The notes beneath the pieces are model-generated. The model was not told the origin of the DNA, made no database searches, and saw only the letters and a list, made by a program, of their open reading frames with translations. Source: Burkholderia latens (GTDB taxonomy: Bacteria > Pseudomonadota > Gammaproteobacteria > Burkholderiales > Burkholderiaceae). From it: 64,000 nt of DNA. Position numbers and translations under genes: made by a program. The stretch spans positions 1,798,001 through 1,862,000 of the forward strand of contig NZ_CP013438.1 of the NCBI RefSeq assembly GCF_001718795.1. The letters run 5' to 3'. Below, in pieces: positions 27,957 to 36,247 of this stretch (positions are counted from its first letter, which is position 1; each line of letters starts with the position of its first letter).

Positions 27957-28799
27957 TCAGGCCTGCACGGTGCGCTGGCGCTGTTCGCCGAGCCCGTCGA
28001 TGCCGAGCGTGATCACCTGCCCGGCGCGCAGATAAACGGGCGGCTTCTGCCCGAGCCCGACGCCCGGCGGCGTGCCGGTCGAAATCACGTCGCCCGGCTG
28101 CAGGCTCATGAAGCGGCTCAGGTAGCTGATCAGATGCGGCACGCGAAACACCATCGTCGCGGTCGAGCCGTTCTGATAGCGATGGCCGTCGACGTCGAGC
28201 CACAGCCGCAACGCGTGCGGATCCGGCACTTCGTCCGCCGTGACGAGCCACGGCCCGATCGGCCCGAAGGTGTCGTTGCCCTTGCCCTTGTCCCATGTGC
28301 CGCCGCGTTCGAGCTGGTATTCGCGCTCCGATACGTCGTTCACCACGCAGTAGCCGGCGACATGGGTCATCGCATCGGCTTCGTCGATATATCGGCCGGC
28401 CTTGCCGATCACGACGCCGAGCTCGACTTCCCAGTCGGTCTTCTCCGATCCGCGCGGAATCTCGATGTCGTCGTTCGGCCCGGAGATCGCGCTCGTCCAC
28501 TTGCCGAACACGACCGGCTCCTTCGGGACTTCCATTCCGGACTCGGCCGCGTGGTCCGAATAGTTGAGCCCGATGCAGATGAACTTGCCGACGCGGCCGA
28601 CGCACGGGCCGAGCCGCGGCGCGCCGTCGACGAGCGGCAGCGACGACGGGTCGATGTCGCGCAGCCGCGCGAGCGACCCGGGCGTCAGCGCGTCGCCGGC
28701 GACGTCGTCGATTACGCCCGACAGATCGCGAATCCTGCGCTGCGCATCGAGCAGGCCGGGTTTCTCTTGATGTTTGTCGCCAAATCTCAGCAGTTTCAT
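27957..28799 (-). CDS. FAH-family hydrolase (2,4-diketo-3-deoxy-L-fuconate hydrolase, inferred)
   Basis: A 280-residue fumarylacetoacetate-hydrolase-fold protein. It has the metal-ligand motif in TDWEVELGVVIGKAG and the distal aspartate in YCVVNDVSEREYQ; IGLNYSDHAAE and GDVISTGTPPGVGLGQKP are also family-typical. In fucose operons of this design it cleaves 2,4-diketo-3-deoxy-L-fuconate to pyruvate and L-lactate. General annotation pipelines often call such proteins ureidoglycolate lyase, which the operon does not support. It lies 77 bp downstream of the second SDR. Confidence 0.85.
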   Translation of the reverse strand: MKLLRFGDKHQEKPGLLDAQRRIRDLSGVIDDVAGDALTPGSLARLRDIDPSSLPLVDGAPRLGPCVGRVGKFICIGLNYSDHAAESGMEVPKEPVVFGKWTSAISGPNDDIEIPRGSEKTDWEVELGVVIGKAGRYIDEADAMTHVAGYCVVNDVSEREYQLERGGTWDKGKGNDTFGPIGPWLVTADEVPDPHALRLWLDVDGHRYQNGSTATMVFRVPHLISYLSRFMSLQPGDVISTGTPPGVGLGQKPPVYLRAGQVITLGIDGLGEQRQRTVQA

Positions 28800-28842
28800 G
28801 TCGTGTAAGCGGAAGCGGAAAGTGGACAGGAGCGGCGGTCAA

Positions 28843-28884
28843 ACACGATCAGTTCGACACGGTCAGTTCGACACGGTCAGTTTG
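28843..28884. repeat. 14-bp tandem repeat, three copies, across a stop codon
   Basis: Unit ACACGGTCAGTTCG, with copies at 28843-28856 (one mismatch), 28857-28870 (exact) and 28871-28884 (one mismatch). The last copy contains the stop and last codons of the SDR gene at 28877, so the array extends from the gene end into the intergenic space. It probably arose by slipped replication. Confidence 0.75.
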
Positions 28885-29641
28885 ACCAGCCGCCATCGAT
28901 CAGGTGAATCGTGCCGGTGGTGAAGGACGACTCGTCGGACGCGAGATACAACGCGAGCGCGGCGACTTCGTCGGCGCTGCCGATGCGCCCCATCGGCTGA
29001 CGTGCGACAAATGCCTGGCGCACGATGTCGATCGACACGTCGCGCGTGCGCGCCTGCTCGGCGATGCGCTGCTCCAGCGACGGCGATTCGATCGTGCCCG
29101 GGCAGATCGCGTTGCAGCGAATGCGCCGCTCGACGAAATCGGCGGCTACCGACTTGGTCAGGCCGATCACGGCCGCCTTGGTCGTCCCGTAGACGAAACG
29201 GTTCGGCACGCCCTTCACGCTCGACGCCGCCGACGCCATGTTGACGATGGACGCGCCGCCCGCGTCCAGCATCGCCGGCAGCAGCGCGCGAATCAACCGG
29301 TACATCGACGTGACGTTCAGGTTCAGCGAAAACGCCCACGCGTCGTCGTCGCAGTCGAGGATCGAGCCGTGGTGCACGAAGCCCGCGCAGTTGAACAGCA
29401 CGTCGAACGCGCGTTCTTTCGCGGCGAGCCCCGCGATGTCGCCGGCGTCGGTCACGTCGAGCCGCCGCGTGGCGAGCTGGCCGCCGGCCCGCTCGGCGTC
29501 GGCGGCAAGCTGCGCGAGCGCGGCTTCGTTGATGTCGGTCGCGAGCACGTCGGCCCCTTCGCTTGCGAACCGCAGCGCGGTCGCGCGCCCGATGCCTTGC
29601 CCCGCCGCCGTCACCAGCGCGCGCTTGCCCTGCAATCTCAT
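28877..29641 (-). CDS. SDR, 2-keto-3-deoxy-L-fuconate dehydrogenase (inferred)
   Basis: A 254-residue short-chain dehydrogenase. VTAAGQGIGRATALRFA (residues 10-26) binds the cofactor; then come FNCAGFVHHG, catalytic Ser in NMASAASSVKGVPN, YGTTK and a C-terminal HLIDGGWSN. The order SDR-FAH-dehydratase-SDR fits this one oxidising 2-keto-3-deoxy-L-fuconate at C4 with NAD+. It resembles the family that includes human DHRS6 (GTAAGQGIG-type motif). The ATG at 29641 has GGGAGAG upstream. It is the first gene of the fucose operon; its last codons lie in a 14-bp tandem repeat. Confidence 0.84.
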   Translation of the reverse strand: MRLQGKRALVTAAGQGIGRATALRFASEGADVLATDINEAALAQLAADAERAGGQLATRRLDVTDAGDIAGLAAKERAFDVLFNCAGFVHHGSILDCDDDAWAFSLNLNVTSMYRLIRALLPAMLDAGGASIVNMASAASSVKGVPNRFVYGTTKAAVIGLTKSVAADFVERRIRCNAICPGTIESPSLEQRIAEQARTRDVSIDIVRQAFVARQPMGRIGSADEVAALALYLASDESSFTTGTIHLIDGGWSN

Positions 29642-29678
29642 GAGCAGCTCTCCCGAGAACCCGGCCGCCACGCCGGTG

Positions 29679-29711
29679 GATTGGCACAAAGGACTAAAGG
29701 TCCAACCAATC
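29679..29711. promoter_or_regulatory. nested inverted repeat, candidate GntR/FadR operator
   Basis: Outer arms GATTGG (29679-29684) and CCAATC (29706-29711) enclose inner arms GGAC (29691-29694) and GTCC (29700-29703). It lies 38-70 bp upstream of the first fucose gene, where a repressor site would be expected. The operon's own GntR-type regulator is the candidate binder; the match to any FadR consensus is only partial. Confidence 0.4.
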
Positions 29712-30002
29712 ATAGGAACAGAATCCGGATTTGTCACGAACGCGGGATTCAGTGTTTTCCCGAGCGACGAAATCGCGTCGCCAGCAGCGCGGGCGGCTTT
29801 GTTTCCGGGGTTTTTCGACACCGTGCGATCGGGCGCGTCGCCCGCAAAACCAAGGTGGACGTGGCGCTCCGGCGGGGCCGGTACGTTTGCGCCACGGCGC
29901 CGTCCGCCGAAGCTGACAAAAAAGTCATGCACGCGTCAGCGTCCGAACGGGATTCGCGCGCGATCATCGGGTTGCCGGCCCATGCTTTCCGGTTCACCGC
30001 AC

Positions 30003-30122
30003 CGCCCGCCACCCATCCGTGGCGGGCGCCTCCGTCCCCCGCGGTGCGCCCCGTGCCTGAGCGAGCAGACACGGAGGCGAGGGCCAGTCGTTTGCCCCGG
30101 ACGTTCGCGTCCGGGGCGCTTT
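30003..30122 (+). ncRNA. candidate structured RNA ending in a terminator-like hairpin
   Basis: Three hairpins in a row on the plus strand. The first has 9-bp arms CGCCCGCCA/TGGCGGGCG (30003-30028). The second has 8-bp arms GCCTCCGT/ACGGAGGC around a 35-nt loop (30028-30078). The third has 9-bp arms GCCCCGGAC/GTCCGGGGC (30094-30117), followed by GCTTTT. Spacing and order fit a small RNA or a 5' regulatory element upstream of the DUF3331 gene. It matches no riboswitch family I can recognise. High GC makes hairpins common, so this is tentative. Confidence 0.35.
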
Positions 30123-30320
30123 TGTCATTGGCTATTTCAAGAAAATGCGCGGCGATTGTTTCTAAATCGGCAAAAGGTAATTTGAGCCAGACAGGATGTT
30201 TTTTCCGGTCACAGAAGCTTACATTTAGCGCACCACTCATGGAAACCGCTACGGATTCGCCCGCAGGTAGTGACATCCACTGCCATGGCCGAACCCGCAC
30301 GAGCTTTAGGAAACGGCAAA

Positions 30321-30608
30321 ATGAAGGCTTCCAAATCCCTGCCTGCGCTCGATCCCGCCGACGTCCACGTCGAAATCCTCGAACGTTCCGATACGCTGCT
30401 CGTCGTACGCTGGGTCGAACCCGGCCGCTGTCACTACGGTGAACAACGCTGGCGCCGTCGCTTCGCGCAGCGCACCGGCACGTGCGCGCTGTCGCGCCAG
30501 GTGATCCAGCGCGGCGACGAAGTATTCCGCCCGGCCGAGCGTCCGGCCCCGGCGAACGCGGCCGCGATGATCTCAGCCGCCGAAGTGCTCGCGCTGGCAG
30601 GCAACTGA
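30321..30608 (+). CDS. DUF3331 family protein
   Basis: A 95-residue cytoplasmic protein of a Burkholderia-restricted family of unknown function. The family-type core reads VEILERSDTLLVVRWVEPGR, then CHYGEQRWRRRFAQRTGTCALS, VIQRGDEVFRPAERP and NAAAMIS. The two cysteines (GRCHYG and GTCALS) and the R-G-D-x-V-F turn resemble a small zinc- or nucleic-acid-binding fold, which is speculation. I prefer the ATG at 30321 because AGGAA lies about 10 bp upstream; an in-frame ATG at 30285 has no ribosome site. No operon partner. Confidence 0.75.
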   Translation: MKASKSLPALDPADVHVEILERSDTLLVVRWVEPGRCHYGEQRWRRRFAQRTGTCALSRQVIQRGDEVFRPAERPAPANAAAMISAAEVLALAGN

Positions 30609-30710
30609 TATCGCCCGTCGTCTGCGTTTGCGCGCCGAACGCAACCCGCCGATGCCCGCTCTAGAAGCGCCGGTCTAATTCCCCCGCTTGTCTGTCCCGC
30701 TTGCGCGGAC

Positions 30711-30738
30711 TATCGTTACATCGATCAATGTAACGATA
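30711..30738. promoter_or_regulatory. perfect 11-6-11 palindrome upstream of an SDR gene
   Basis: TATCGTTACAT, spacer CGATCA, then ATGTAACGATA, centred 53 bp before the SDR start. Length and symmetry suit a TetR-type dimer. No regulator gene lies next to it, so the binding protein is encoded elsewhere. Confidence 0.65.
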
Positions 30739-30777
30739 CCGCGTCGTGGCGCCCCGGCCGCGCCGATGGAGGCAGAC

Positions 30778-31764
30778 ATGCATGCATGGAGCGCGCGCCA
30801 CGTCCCGGCGCAGGGCGGCAAGGTCGCGATCGTCACAGGCGCCAATAGCGGCCTTGGCTGGCATATCGCGGAAACGCTCGCAGCCAAGGGCGCGACCGTC
30901 GTGATGGGCTGCCGCGATGCAGCGCGGGCGACGCAAGCCGCCGCCGCGATTCGCCGGTTCCATCCTGCCGCGCGCGTCGAAGTCGAGCCGCTCGACCTCG
31001 CCGATCTCGCGTCGATTCAGCGCTTCGCCGCCGATGTATCCGACCGGCACGGGCGTGTCGACATCCTCTGCAACAACGCCGGCGTGATGTTCCTGCCGCT
31101 GCGCCACACGCGCGACGGCTTCGAGATGCAGTTCGGCACCAACCACCTCGGCCATTTCGCGCTGACCGGCCATCTGCTGCCCGCGCTGCGCGCCGCCCGG
31201 CGCGCGCGGGTCGTCACGATGTCGAGCGGCTTGAACCGCGGCGGCCGCATCCGCGTCGACGATCTGCGCGCCGAGCGCGGCTACAACCGTTATCTCGCGT
31301 ACTGCGACAGCAAGCTCGCGAACCTCGTATTCGCGATCGAACTGCAACGCCGCTTTCAGCGCGCGGCACTCGCCGGGATCAGCGTCGCCGCGCATCCCGG
31401 CTACGCGGCGACCAATCTGCAATTCGCTGGCCCCGCGATGGACGGCTCGCCCGCGCGCGTCGCCCTGATGCGCGCGGCGAACCGTTATCTCGCGCAATCG
31501 GCCGCCCAGGGCGCTTTGCCGGCCATCCATGCGGCAACGTCGCCGGATCTGACCGGCGGCGCGTACATCGGACCGTCCGGCTGGTTCGAGGCGCGCGGGC
31601 TGCCCGCCCCCGCGAGCGTGCCGCGCGCGGCGCGCGACGTAGCCGTCGCCGCGCTGCTGTGGGAAGCGTCGGAAGCCGCCACTGGCGTACGTTTCCTGAG
31701 TTCCGGCGCATTGGCCGGACGATCGCCCGGCCAGCCGTCGGACACCGCAGCCGAGATGCGTTGA
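30778..31764 (+). CDS. short-chain dehydrogenase/reductase, retinol/protochlorophyllide-reductase-like
   Basis: A 328-residue SDR of the longer WWOX/retinol-dehydrogenase type. Cofactor motif IVTGANSGLGWHIAETLA (about residues 17-34), CRDAARATQAAAAIRR, CNNAGVMFLPLR, GTNHLGHFALTGHLL, catalytic Ser in VTMSSGLNRGG and the YCDSK pair, then HPGYAATNLQF. The start at 30778 is chosen because GGAGG lies 6 bp before it; the ATG at 30766 would place that site inside the gene. It is a monocistronic unit behind the 11-6-11 palindrome. Members reduce or oxidise lipophilic alcohols and ketones; the substrate is not known. Confidence 0.84.
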   Translation: MHAWSARHVPAQGGKVAIVTGANSGLGWHIAETLAAKGATVVMGCRDAARATQAAAAIRRFHPAARVEVEPLDLADLASIQRFAADVSDRHGRVDILCNNAGVMFLPLRHTRDGFEMQFGTNHLGHFALTGHLLPALRAARRARVVTMSSGLNRGGRIRVDDLRAERGYNRYLAYCDSKLANLVFAIELQRRFQRAALAGISVAAHPGYAATNLQFAGPAMDGSPARVALMRAANRYLAQSAAQGALPAIHAATSPDLTGGAYIGPSGWFEARGLPAPASVPRAARDVAVAALLWEASEAATGVRFLSSGALAGRSPGQPSDTAAEMR

Positions 31765-31979
31765 GTCGCGCGCTGCGTTGCCGTCATATTCTTCATACTT
31801 GTTACACTTACAGAAATGAAAGCGCAATGAAAGGCTGAATCGGCGCCCTACTGTTACCAGTCCGGAAACAATCTATCGTCAAAATCAGCGTTTACCCTGT
31901 ACGACCCGGTGACTAAGATTTAGTCAATCGCTGCAGACATGGTGTCGCAAGCGAACTCGATAAAACACCGGAGGTCATC

Positions 31980-32282
31980 ATGAAATCGCTCGTTTCCGCA
32001 GTCGTTGCCGCTGCCGCCCTCACCGCTTCGTTCGGCGCTTTTGCACAAAGCACCGTGACGCGCGCGCAAGTCCGCAACGAACTGGTCCAGCTCGAACAAG
32101 CCGGCTACAAGCCGGGCGTGTCGAGCCCGTACTACCCGAACGACATCCAGTCGGCGGAAGCGCGCGTTCATGGCGCCGATGCCAGCGGCTACGGCGCGCA
32201 ACCGGCTCCGGTCGTGCACTCGGGCGCCCCGGCGACCGCAACGTCGTCGAACGCCCGCGACTCGGTGTTCTTCGGCCAGTAA
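31980..32282 (+). CDS. DUF4148 small secreted protein
   Basis: A 100-residue exported protein of the DUF4148 family, which is abundant in Burkholderia. The signal ends FGAFA. The mature part opens QSTVTRAQVRNELVQLEQAG followed by YKPGVSSPYYPNDIQSAEARV, the family signature. The C-terminal third is low-complexity and probably disordered. GGAGG lies 6 bp upstream of the ATG, and a strong terminator follows at 32337, so it is a single-gene, probably well-expressed unit. Function unknown. Confidence 0.9.
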   Translation: MKSLVSAVVAAAALTASFGAFAQSTVTRAQVRNELVQLEQAGYKPGVSSPYYPNDIQSAEARVHGADASGYGAQPAPVVHSGAPATATSSNARDSVFFGQ

Positions 32283-32336
32283 GCCGACGCGCCCCCGGCG
32301 GGCGCACCGCGCGTCGCGCGACCCACGCTGTATCCG

Positions 32337-32367
32337 GACGAGCCCGTCATGCGGGCTCGTCTTTTTT
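32337..32367 (+). terminator. Rho-independent terminator after the DUF4148 gene
   Basis: Ten-base stem GACGAGCCCG/CGGGCTCGTC with a TCATG loop, followed by six T residues (CTTTTTTG). Confidence 0.9.
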
Positions 32368-32406
32368 GTCACACGCATACCTCCGCCGCCCGGCAACGGG
32401 AGGCTT

Positions 32407-32437
32407 CGCCCGGACGCGATGCGTCCGGGCGCTTTTT
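32407..32437 (+). terminator. second terminator-like hairpin
   Basis: An 11-bp stem CGCCCGGACGC/GCGTCCGGGCG with a GAT loop, followed by CTTTTTC on the plus strand. It backs up the terminator at 32337 and may also block read-through into the oppositely directed dioxygenase gene. Confidence 0.75.
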
Positions 32438-32475
32438 CGCCGGCGAGGCAGGCGCAACGCAGGCGAACGAGCAGA

Positions 32476-33669
32476 TCAACGGGCCGCGGCCGCAGGTGCC
32501 GTGCGGGACAGTACGCGCCACCGCGACAGCAATTCATCGCGATCGACGTAGCAACCCTGCAGATGCCGGCGCCCCGTCGACGGATCGAACTCGGTGCGCG
32601 CATGCAGCACGCGCCGGTTGTCGAAGGCCCACATGTCGCCCGCGCGCAGCCGTCGCTGCACGCGGAAGCGCGGCTCGCGCGCGAGCGCGAGAAACCGCCG
32701 GTACGCGCGGTAGACGGCCGCGACCGATCCGGCCGGCGCATCGAGCGGCCCGCGCAGGAAGTTCGCGACACGCACCTCGGTCACGTTGCCGCGCGCATCG
32801 AGCCCGATCACCGGCGCCGAGCAACGGTAGTCGCTGGTTGCGCTCTTGTTCCAGAACTCGAACGGCGTCGACGCAAGGTGCCCGAAATCGGCCGGGTGTT
32901 CGCGCCGCAATGCATCGGCAAGCGCGAAGCCGTCGAGGAAAATACTGTCGCCGCCGGTCGCGTCGTTAGCCAGACAATGCAGGAACTGCACGCCGGGCTG
33001 CAACTCGCGCGTCGGCAGGTCGGTGTGCGGCGGCAGATTGAGCGACGTGTACGCATTGCTGTCCGGGCGCGGTTTCGATTCGACGTCGAACAGCACGCCG
33101 AAATTGCTTTCGCGGATCAGCCCGATACGGCGCGCGATCTCGTCGACTCTGCCGCGTTCGGCCGGCACGCCTTCGACGAGCGTCAGCCCGGTGCGCTGCA
33201 GCGCAGCGAGCCACGCGAGCAACGCATCGTCGTCACCGATCACGTCGCGCCACGCGAACACGCCGATCGCCGTCGCATCGTCGCCGGTCCATATGTGCCG
33301 TGCATGCGCCGCATGGCGCTCCGCGCGAGACGCATCGTCGTATGCGTGCGCGCGCAACCATCCGGGCGACCACGTGCTGCGATGCCCGTCGTCCCACTCG
33401 ACGTGCAGTGCGCCATCGGTTTCGACATGCACGGCAACGGCGGACAGATCCTCGCGCGCATCCGCGATCTCGAACACCTGTTCGCGCGTGAGCACATGCA
33501 CGCACGCGGGACACGCGCAGTTGTCGCGCAACCAGTCGAAGTGAAACGGCGATCGTCGCGCATCGCTCCACTCGACGTCCACCGCTCCATCACCGATCGT
33601 CGCCGCCGCGATGGCCGCGTCGTCGGAAAACGTCCGCCAATCCTCGATACGCTGTTGCGCTGCCTGCAT
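32476..33669 (-). CDS. gamma-butyrobetaine dioxygenase (TauD/BBOX family)
   Basis: A 397-residue Fe(II)/2-oxoglutarate oxygenase that would hydroxylate gamma-butyrobetaine to L-carnitine. The N-terminal DUF971-type zinc domain (about residues 30-100) has WLRDNCACPACVH, with three Cys and one His ligand. The catalytic domain has the HTD iron motif in SLNLPPHTDLPTRELQ, FLHCLANDATGGDSIFLDGF, and the distal His in FDNRRVLHARTEFD. It leads the carnitine cluster: the gene after it on the plus-strand side is an esterase, then the carnitine dehydrogenase group, all on the minus strand. It lies 22 bp downstream of the alpha/beta hydrolase. Confidence 0.88.
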   Translation of the reverse strand: MQAAQQRIEDWRTFSDDAAIAAATIGDGAVDVEWSDARRSPFHFDWLRDNCACPACVHVLTREQVFEIADAREDLSAVAVHVETDGALHVEWDDGHRSTWSPGWLRAHAYDDASRAERHAAHARHIWTGDDATAIGVFAWRDVIGDDDALLAWLAALQRTGLTLVEGVPAERGRVDEIARRIGLIRESNFGVLFDVESKPRPDSNAYTSLNLPPHTDLPTRELQPGVQFLHCLANDATGGDSIFLDGFALADALRREHPADFGHLASTPFEFWNKSATSDYRCSAPVIGLDARGNVTEVRVANFLRGPLDAPAGSVAAVYRAYRRFLALAREPRFRVQRRLRAGDMWAFDNRRVLHARTEFDPSTGRRHLQGCYVDRDELLSRWRVLSRTAPAAAAR

Positions 33670-33691
33670 CGTTGCCTCCCGGAAACGCCCG

Positions 33692-34648
33692 CTACGCGTG
33701 TGGTGCGAGCAGAAACCCGCCGATCATCCGGTGCATCCGCGCAGCCTGCGGGCTCGTTCCGAGCGCGCGCCAGCAGCCGTGCACCAGCCCTTCTCCAATC
33801 CAGTAACGCGCGGCCCCGCCGGCCGCGAGAATCCGTTCCACGTAGACGCGTGCGTCGTCGCGCAGCGGATCGTGTTCCGCGCCGATCGCGAGTACCGGCG
33901 GCAGCCCGTCGAAGCGCGCCGCCGCGAGCGGCACCGACGCACGCAGCAGCGGATCGTCGTGCAACGCGGCTTCGTCCGCGTCGCCCCAGTACAGCGCGCG
34001 GTAGCGATGGACGTCGTCGAGCGTCAGCATCGGCGCATGCGCTTGCGCTTCGCGTGCCGGCGATTGCGGTTCGAAACCGAGCATCGGATATACGACAGCG
34101 ATCCCGTCGATGCCGCCTTCTCCGGCGTCGCGCAGCACAGCGGCGACGGCCGCGGCAAGATTGCCGCCCGCACTGTCGCCCGCGAGCGTCAACGGTCGCG
34201 CGCAGGCGTCGAAAGGCCAGTGCGCCGCGTCGCGCGCGGCGCGCGTGACGGCGACGCAATCATCGAGCGCGGCCGGCGCGGGATGCTCCGGCGCGAGCCG
34301 ATAGTCGACCGCGATCACGGCGAGCCCCGTGTCGGCCGCCAGTTGCGCGGTGATCAGCGCGTGACTGTCGAGCGAACCGACGACGAAGCCGCCGCCATGA
34401 AAGAACAGCACGGTGCCGCGCGGCGCGGCGTGTGCACGCGCGTAACGCCGCAGCGCGATCGCGCGCCCGTCCGGTGCGTGCCACACCGCGTCGTGCTGCA
34501 CGACGCCGGCGGGGAGTTGCGCGGGCGTCCACGCGGCCGCGAATCGGTCGTAGAGGCGACGCTGCTCGCCGGGCGAAAGCGCCGCCGCGCCGGCCGGGTA
34601 TGCGGCGTCGACGGCCGCGACGAACGCCGCGATTTCCGGTTCGAGCAT
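33692..34648 (-). CDS. alpha/beta hydrolase (HSL family), probable short-chain acylcarnitine esterase
   Basis: A 318-residue esterase of the hormone-sensitive-lipase group. Oxyanion-hole motif FFHGGGFVVGSLDSH (about residues 76-90), nucleophile elbow LAGDSAGGNLAAAV (about 148-161), acid in AIGAEHDPLRDDA and His in EGLVHGCWRA. In Pseudomonas an esterase next to the carnitine dehydrogenase genes (HocS) hydrolyses short-chain acylcarnitines. The same position here supports that role, but specificity is inferred. It is 51 bp downstream of the thioesterase gene. Confidence 0.8.
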   Translation of the reverse strand: MLEPEIAAFVAAVDAAYPAGAAALSPGEQRRLYDRFAAAWTPAQLPAGVVQHDAVWHAPDGRAIALRRYARAHAAPRGTVLFFHGGGFVVGSLDSHALITAQLAADTGLAVIAVDYRLAPEHPAPAALDDCVAVTRAARDAAHWPFDACARPLTLAGDSAGGNLAAAVAAVLRDAGEGGIDGIAVVYPMLGFEPQSPAREAQAHAPMLTLDDVHRYRALYWGDADEAALHDDPLLRASVPLAAARFDGLPPVLAIGAEHDPLRDDARVYVERILAAGGAARYWIGEGLVHGCWRALGTSPQAARMHRMIGGFLLAPHA

Positions 34649-34699
34649 CGTGGCGCTCCGCGATCGAGAGTTGAACGTTCGACGTCGAACGGCGCCGCG

Positions 34700-35188
34700 C
34701 TACCGGCGCGGCGGCAATCCGATCACGCGTCCCGCATACGCGGGCGCCGCGCAATCGCGCTGCAATGCGTGCAGCGCGGCGACGCGCGCGGCGACGTCTT
34801 CATCGAACGGTGCAGATTTCGCGCCGTCGCGCGTGTCGACGTGCAGCAGCATCTGCTCGCTCGCCGACACCGCGTCGTCATGCCCGGTTGCGAACAATTC
34901 GAGGTACAGATGCATGCGCTTCGCGTCGTGCGCGAATACCCGCGCATCGACGCGCACGCGCGTGCCTTCCTTGATCTCCTGCAGATAGTTCACGTGCGCT
35001 TCGAGCGTGTAGACCGATCGGCCCCGCGCGCGACGCGTGGCGTCGTCGAGACCGATGCGATCCAGCAGCGCATCGGTCGCGAAACTGAAGATCAGCAGAT
35101 AAAACGCGTCGCGCAGGTGGCCGTTGTAGTCGACCCATTCGGGCCGGACCACGTCGCGGTAGATCGTCAGCGGGGTGTCGCCGGTCAT
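34700..35188 (-). CDS. cdhB: hotdog-fold thioesterase, betainyl-CoA thioesterase type
   Basis: A 162-residue 4HBT-family thioesterase. PEWVDYNGHLRDAFYLLIFS near residue 15 contains the catalytic Asp/Asn region of hotdog thioesterases, followed by TLEAHVNYLQEIKEGTRVRV. In the carnitine route it releases glycine betaine from betainyl-CoA made by the beta-keto acid cleavage enzyme. It sits 6 bp downstream of the carnitine dehydrogenase gene. In some species the two are one fused protein; here they are separate. Confidence 0.82.
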   Translation of the reverse strand: MTGDTPLTIYRDVVRPEWVDYNGHLRDAFYLLIFSFATDALLDRIGLDDATRRARGRSVYTLEAHVNYLQEIKEGTRVRVDARVFAHDAKRMHLYLELFATGHDDAVSASEQMLLHVDTRDGAKSAPFDEDVAARVAALHALQRDCAAPAYAGRVIGLPPRR

Positions 35189-35194
35189 GTTCGT

Positions 35195-36160
35195 TCAGTC
35201 CTCGAATCGCATTCCGTGCCGCGCCTTCACTGCGGCGATCGCTTTGAGCACTTCGGTGATGCACTCGTCGCGATAGCGCTCGAGCTCCTTGATGCTGCGC
35301 GTGCCCTGCTGCTCGCTCGTGCCTTCGACGACGCTGTCGATCAGTGCGTCGGTCAGCTTCGGCGCGACCAGCTTCGTCCATGGCAGCTCGAGCGCGGGCC
35401 CGAACTGCTGCATGAAGTGTCGCATGCCTGCGTCGCCGCCGGCGAGCGTATAGGTCAGGAACGTGCCCATGAACGACCAGCGGATGCCCGCGCCGAACCG
35501 GATCGCGTCGTCGATCTCGCCGGTCGTCGCGACGCCTTCGTTGACGAGATGCAGCGCCTCGCGCCACAACGCTTCGAGCAGGCGGTCGGCGATGAAGCCC
35601 GGCACTTCCTTGCGCACGTGCAGCGGCCGCATGCCGAGCTTGCGATAGATGTCCATCGCGGCTTCGACCGCTTCCGGCGACGTGCGCGCGCCGCCGAGCA
35701 CCTCGACGAGCGGCAGCAGGTAGACCGGATTGAACGGGTGACCGACCAAGCAACGCTCGGGATGCGTCGCGCGCGCATAGAAATCGGTCGGCAGCAATCC
35801 CGACGTCGACGACGCGATGATCGCGTCCGGCTTCGCCGCGCGGCTGATTTGCTCGTGCAGTTCGAGCTTCAGCGCCTCGCGCTCGGGCGCGCTTTCCTGG
35901 ATGAAATCCGCGTCGGCGACGCACGCTTCGATCGTCGCTTCGAAGCGCAATCGCGCGGGATCGGCGCCGGGTGCGAGGCCGACGCGCTCCAGCGCGGGCC
36001 ACGCATTCGCGACGTTCGCGCGCAGCCGCGCTTCGGCGCCGGGCGCAGGATCCCATACGACCACGTCGAGACCGTGCGCGAGCGCACGGCAAATCCATCC
36101 GCTGCCGATGACGCCAGTGCCGATTGCGGCGAACGTCTTGATGTCGGTCTTCACAGCCAT
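35195..36160 (-). CDS. cdhA: L-carnitine dehydrogenase (3-hydroxyacyl-CoA dehydrogenase family)
   Basis: A 321-residue NAD+ dehydrogenase that oxidises L-carnitine to 3-dehydrocarnitine. NAD-binding motif [20 protein letters not shown] (about residues 11-30), [20 protein letters not shown], the catalytic His-Glu region [18 protein letters not shown], and [20 protein letters not shown]. The C-terminal helical domain includes [13 protein letters not shown]. Length and the GHPFNP motif match carnitine dehydrogenases better than 3-hydroxybutyryl-CoA dehydrogenases, and the neighbours settle it. Confidence 0.9.
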   Translation of the reverse strand: MAVKTDIKTFAAIGTGVIGSGWICRALAHGLDVVVWDPAPGAEARLRANVANAWPALERVGLAPGADPARLRFEATIEACVADADFIQESAPEREALKLELHEQISRAAKPDAIIASSTSGLLPTDFYARATHPERCLVGHPFNPVYLLPLVEVLGGARTSPEAVEAAMDIYRKLGMRPLHVRKEVPGFIADRLLEALWREALHLVNEGVATTGEIDDAIRFGAGIRWSFMGTFLTYTLAGGDAGMRHFMQQFGPALELPWTKLVAPKLTDALIDSVVEGTSEQQGTRSIKELERYRDECITEVLKAIAAVKARHGMRFED

Positions 36161-36247
36161 GTCAACGCATCCTTCAAATCGAGGGGAATCGGATCGCGGC
36201 CACGCACGTGCGCGCCGCGATCATGAATCGGAACCGGTCGCCGGCAC

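Larger units (their letters stand above)
29642..30320. other. 680-bp region without a gene upstream of the fucose operon
   Basis: No coding sequence is supportable. Minus-strand open frames here lack motifs. The left end contains a symmetric candidate operator (29679-29711) for the fucose operon. The right part holds three successive hairpins ending in a terminator-like stem on the plus strand (30003-30122). Confidence 0.5.

Noticed and set aside
27957..28799. Calling the FAH-family protein a ureidoglycolate lyase
   Set aside because: That label is common for the family, but no purine-degradation gene is nearby and all neighbours belong to fucose oxidation.
29749..30300. Minus-strand open frame of 183 codons in the region upstream of the fucose operon
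   Set aside because: No motif, no ribosome site, unusual composition, and it overlaps the candidate structured RNA.
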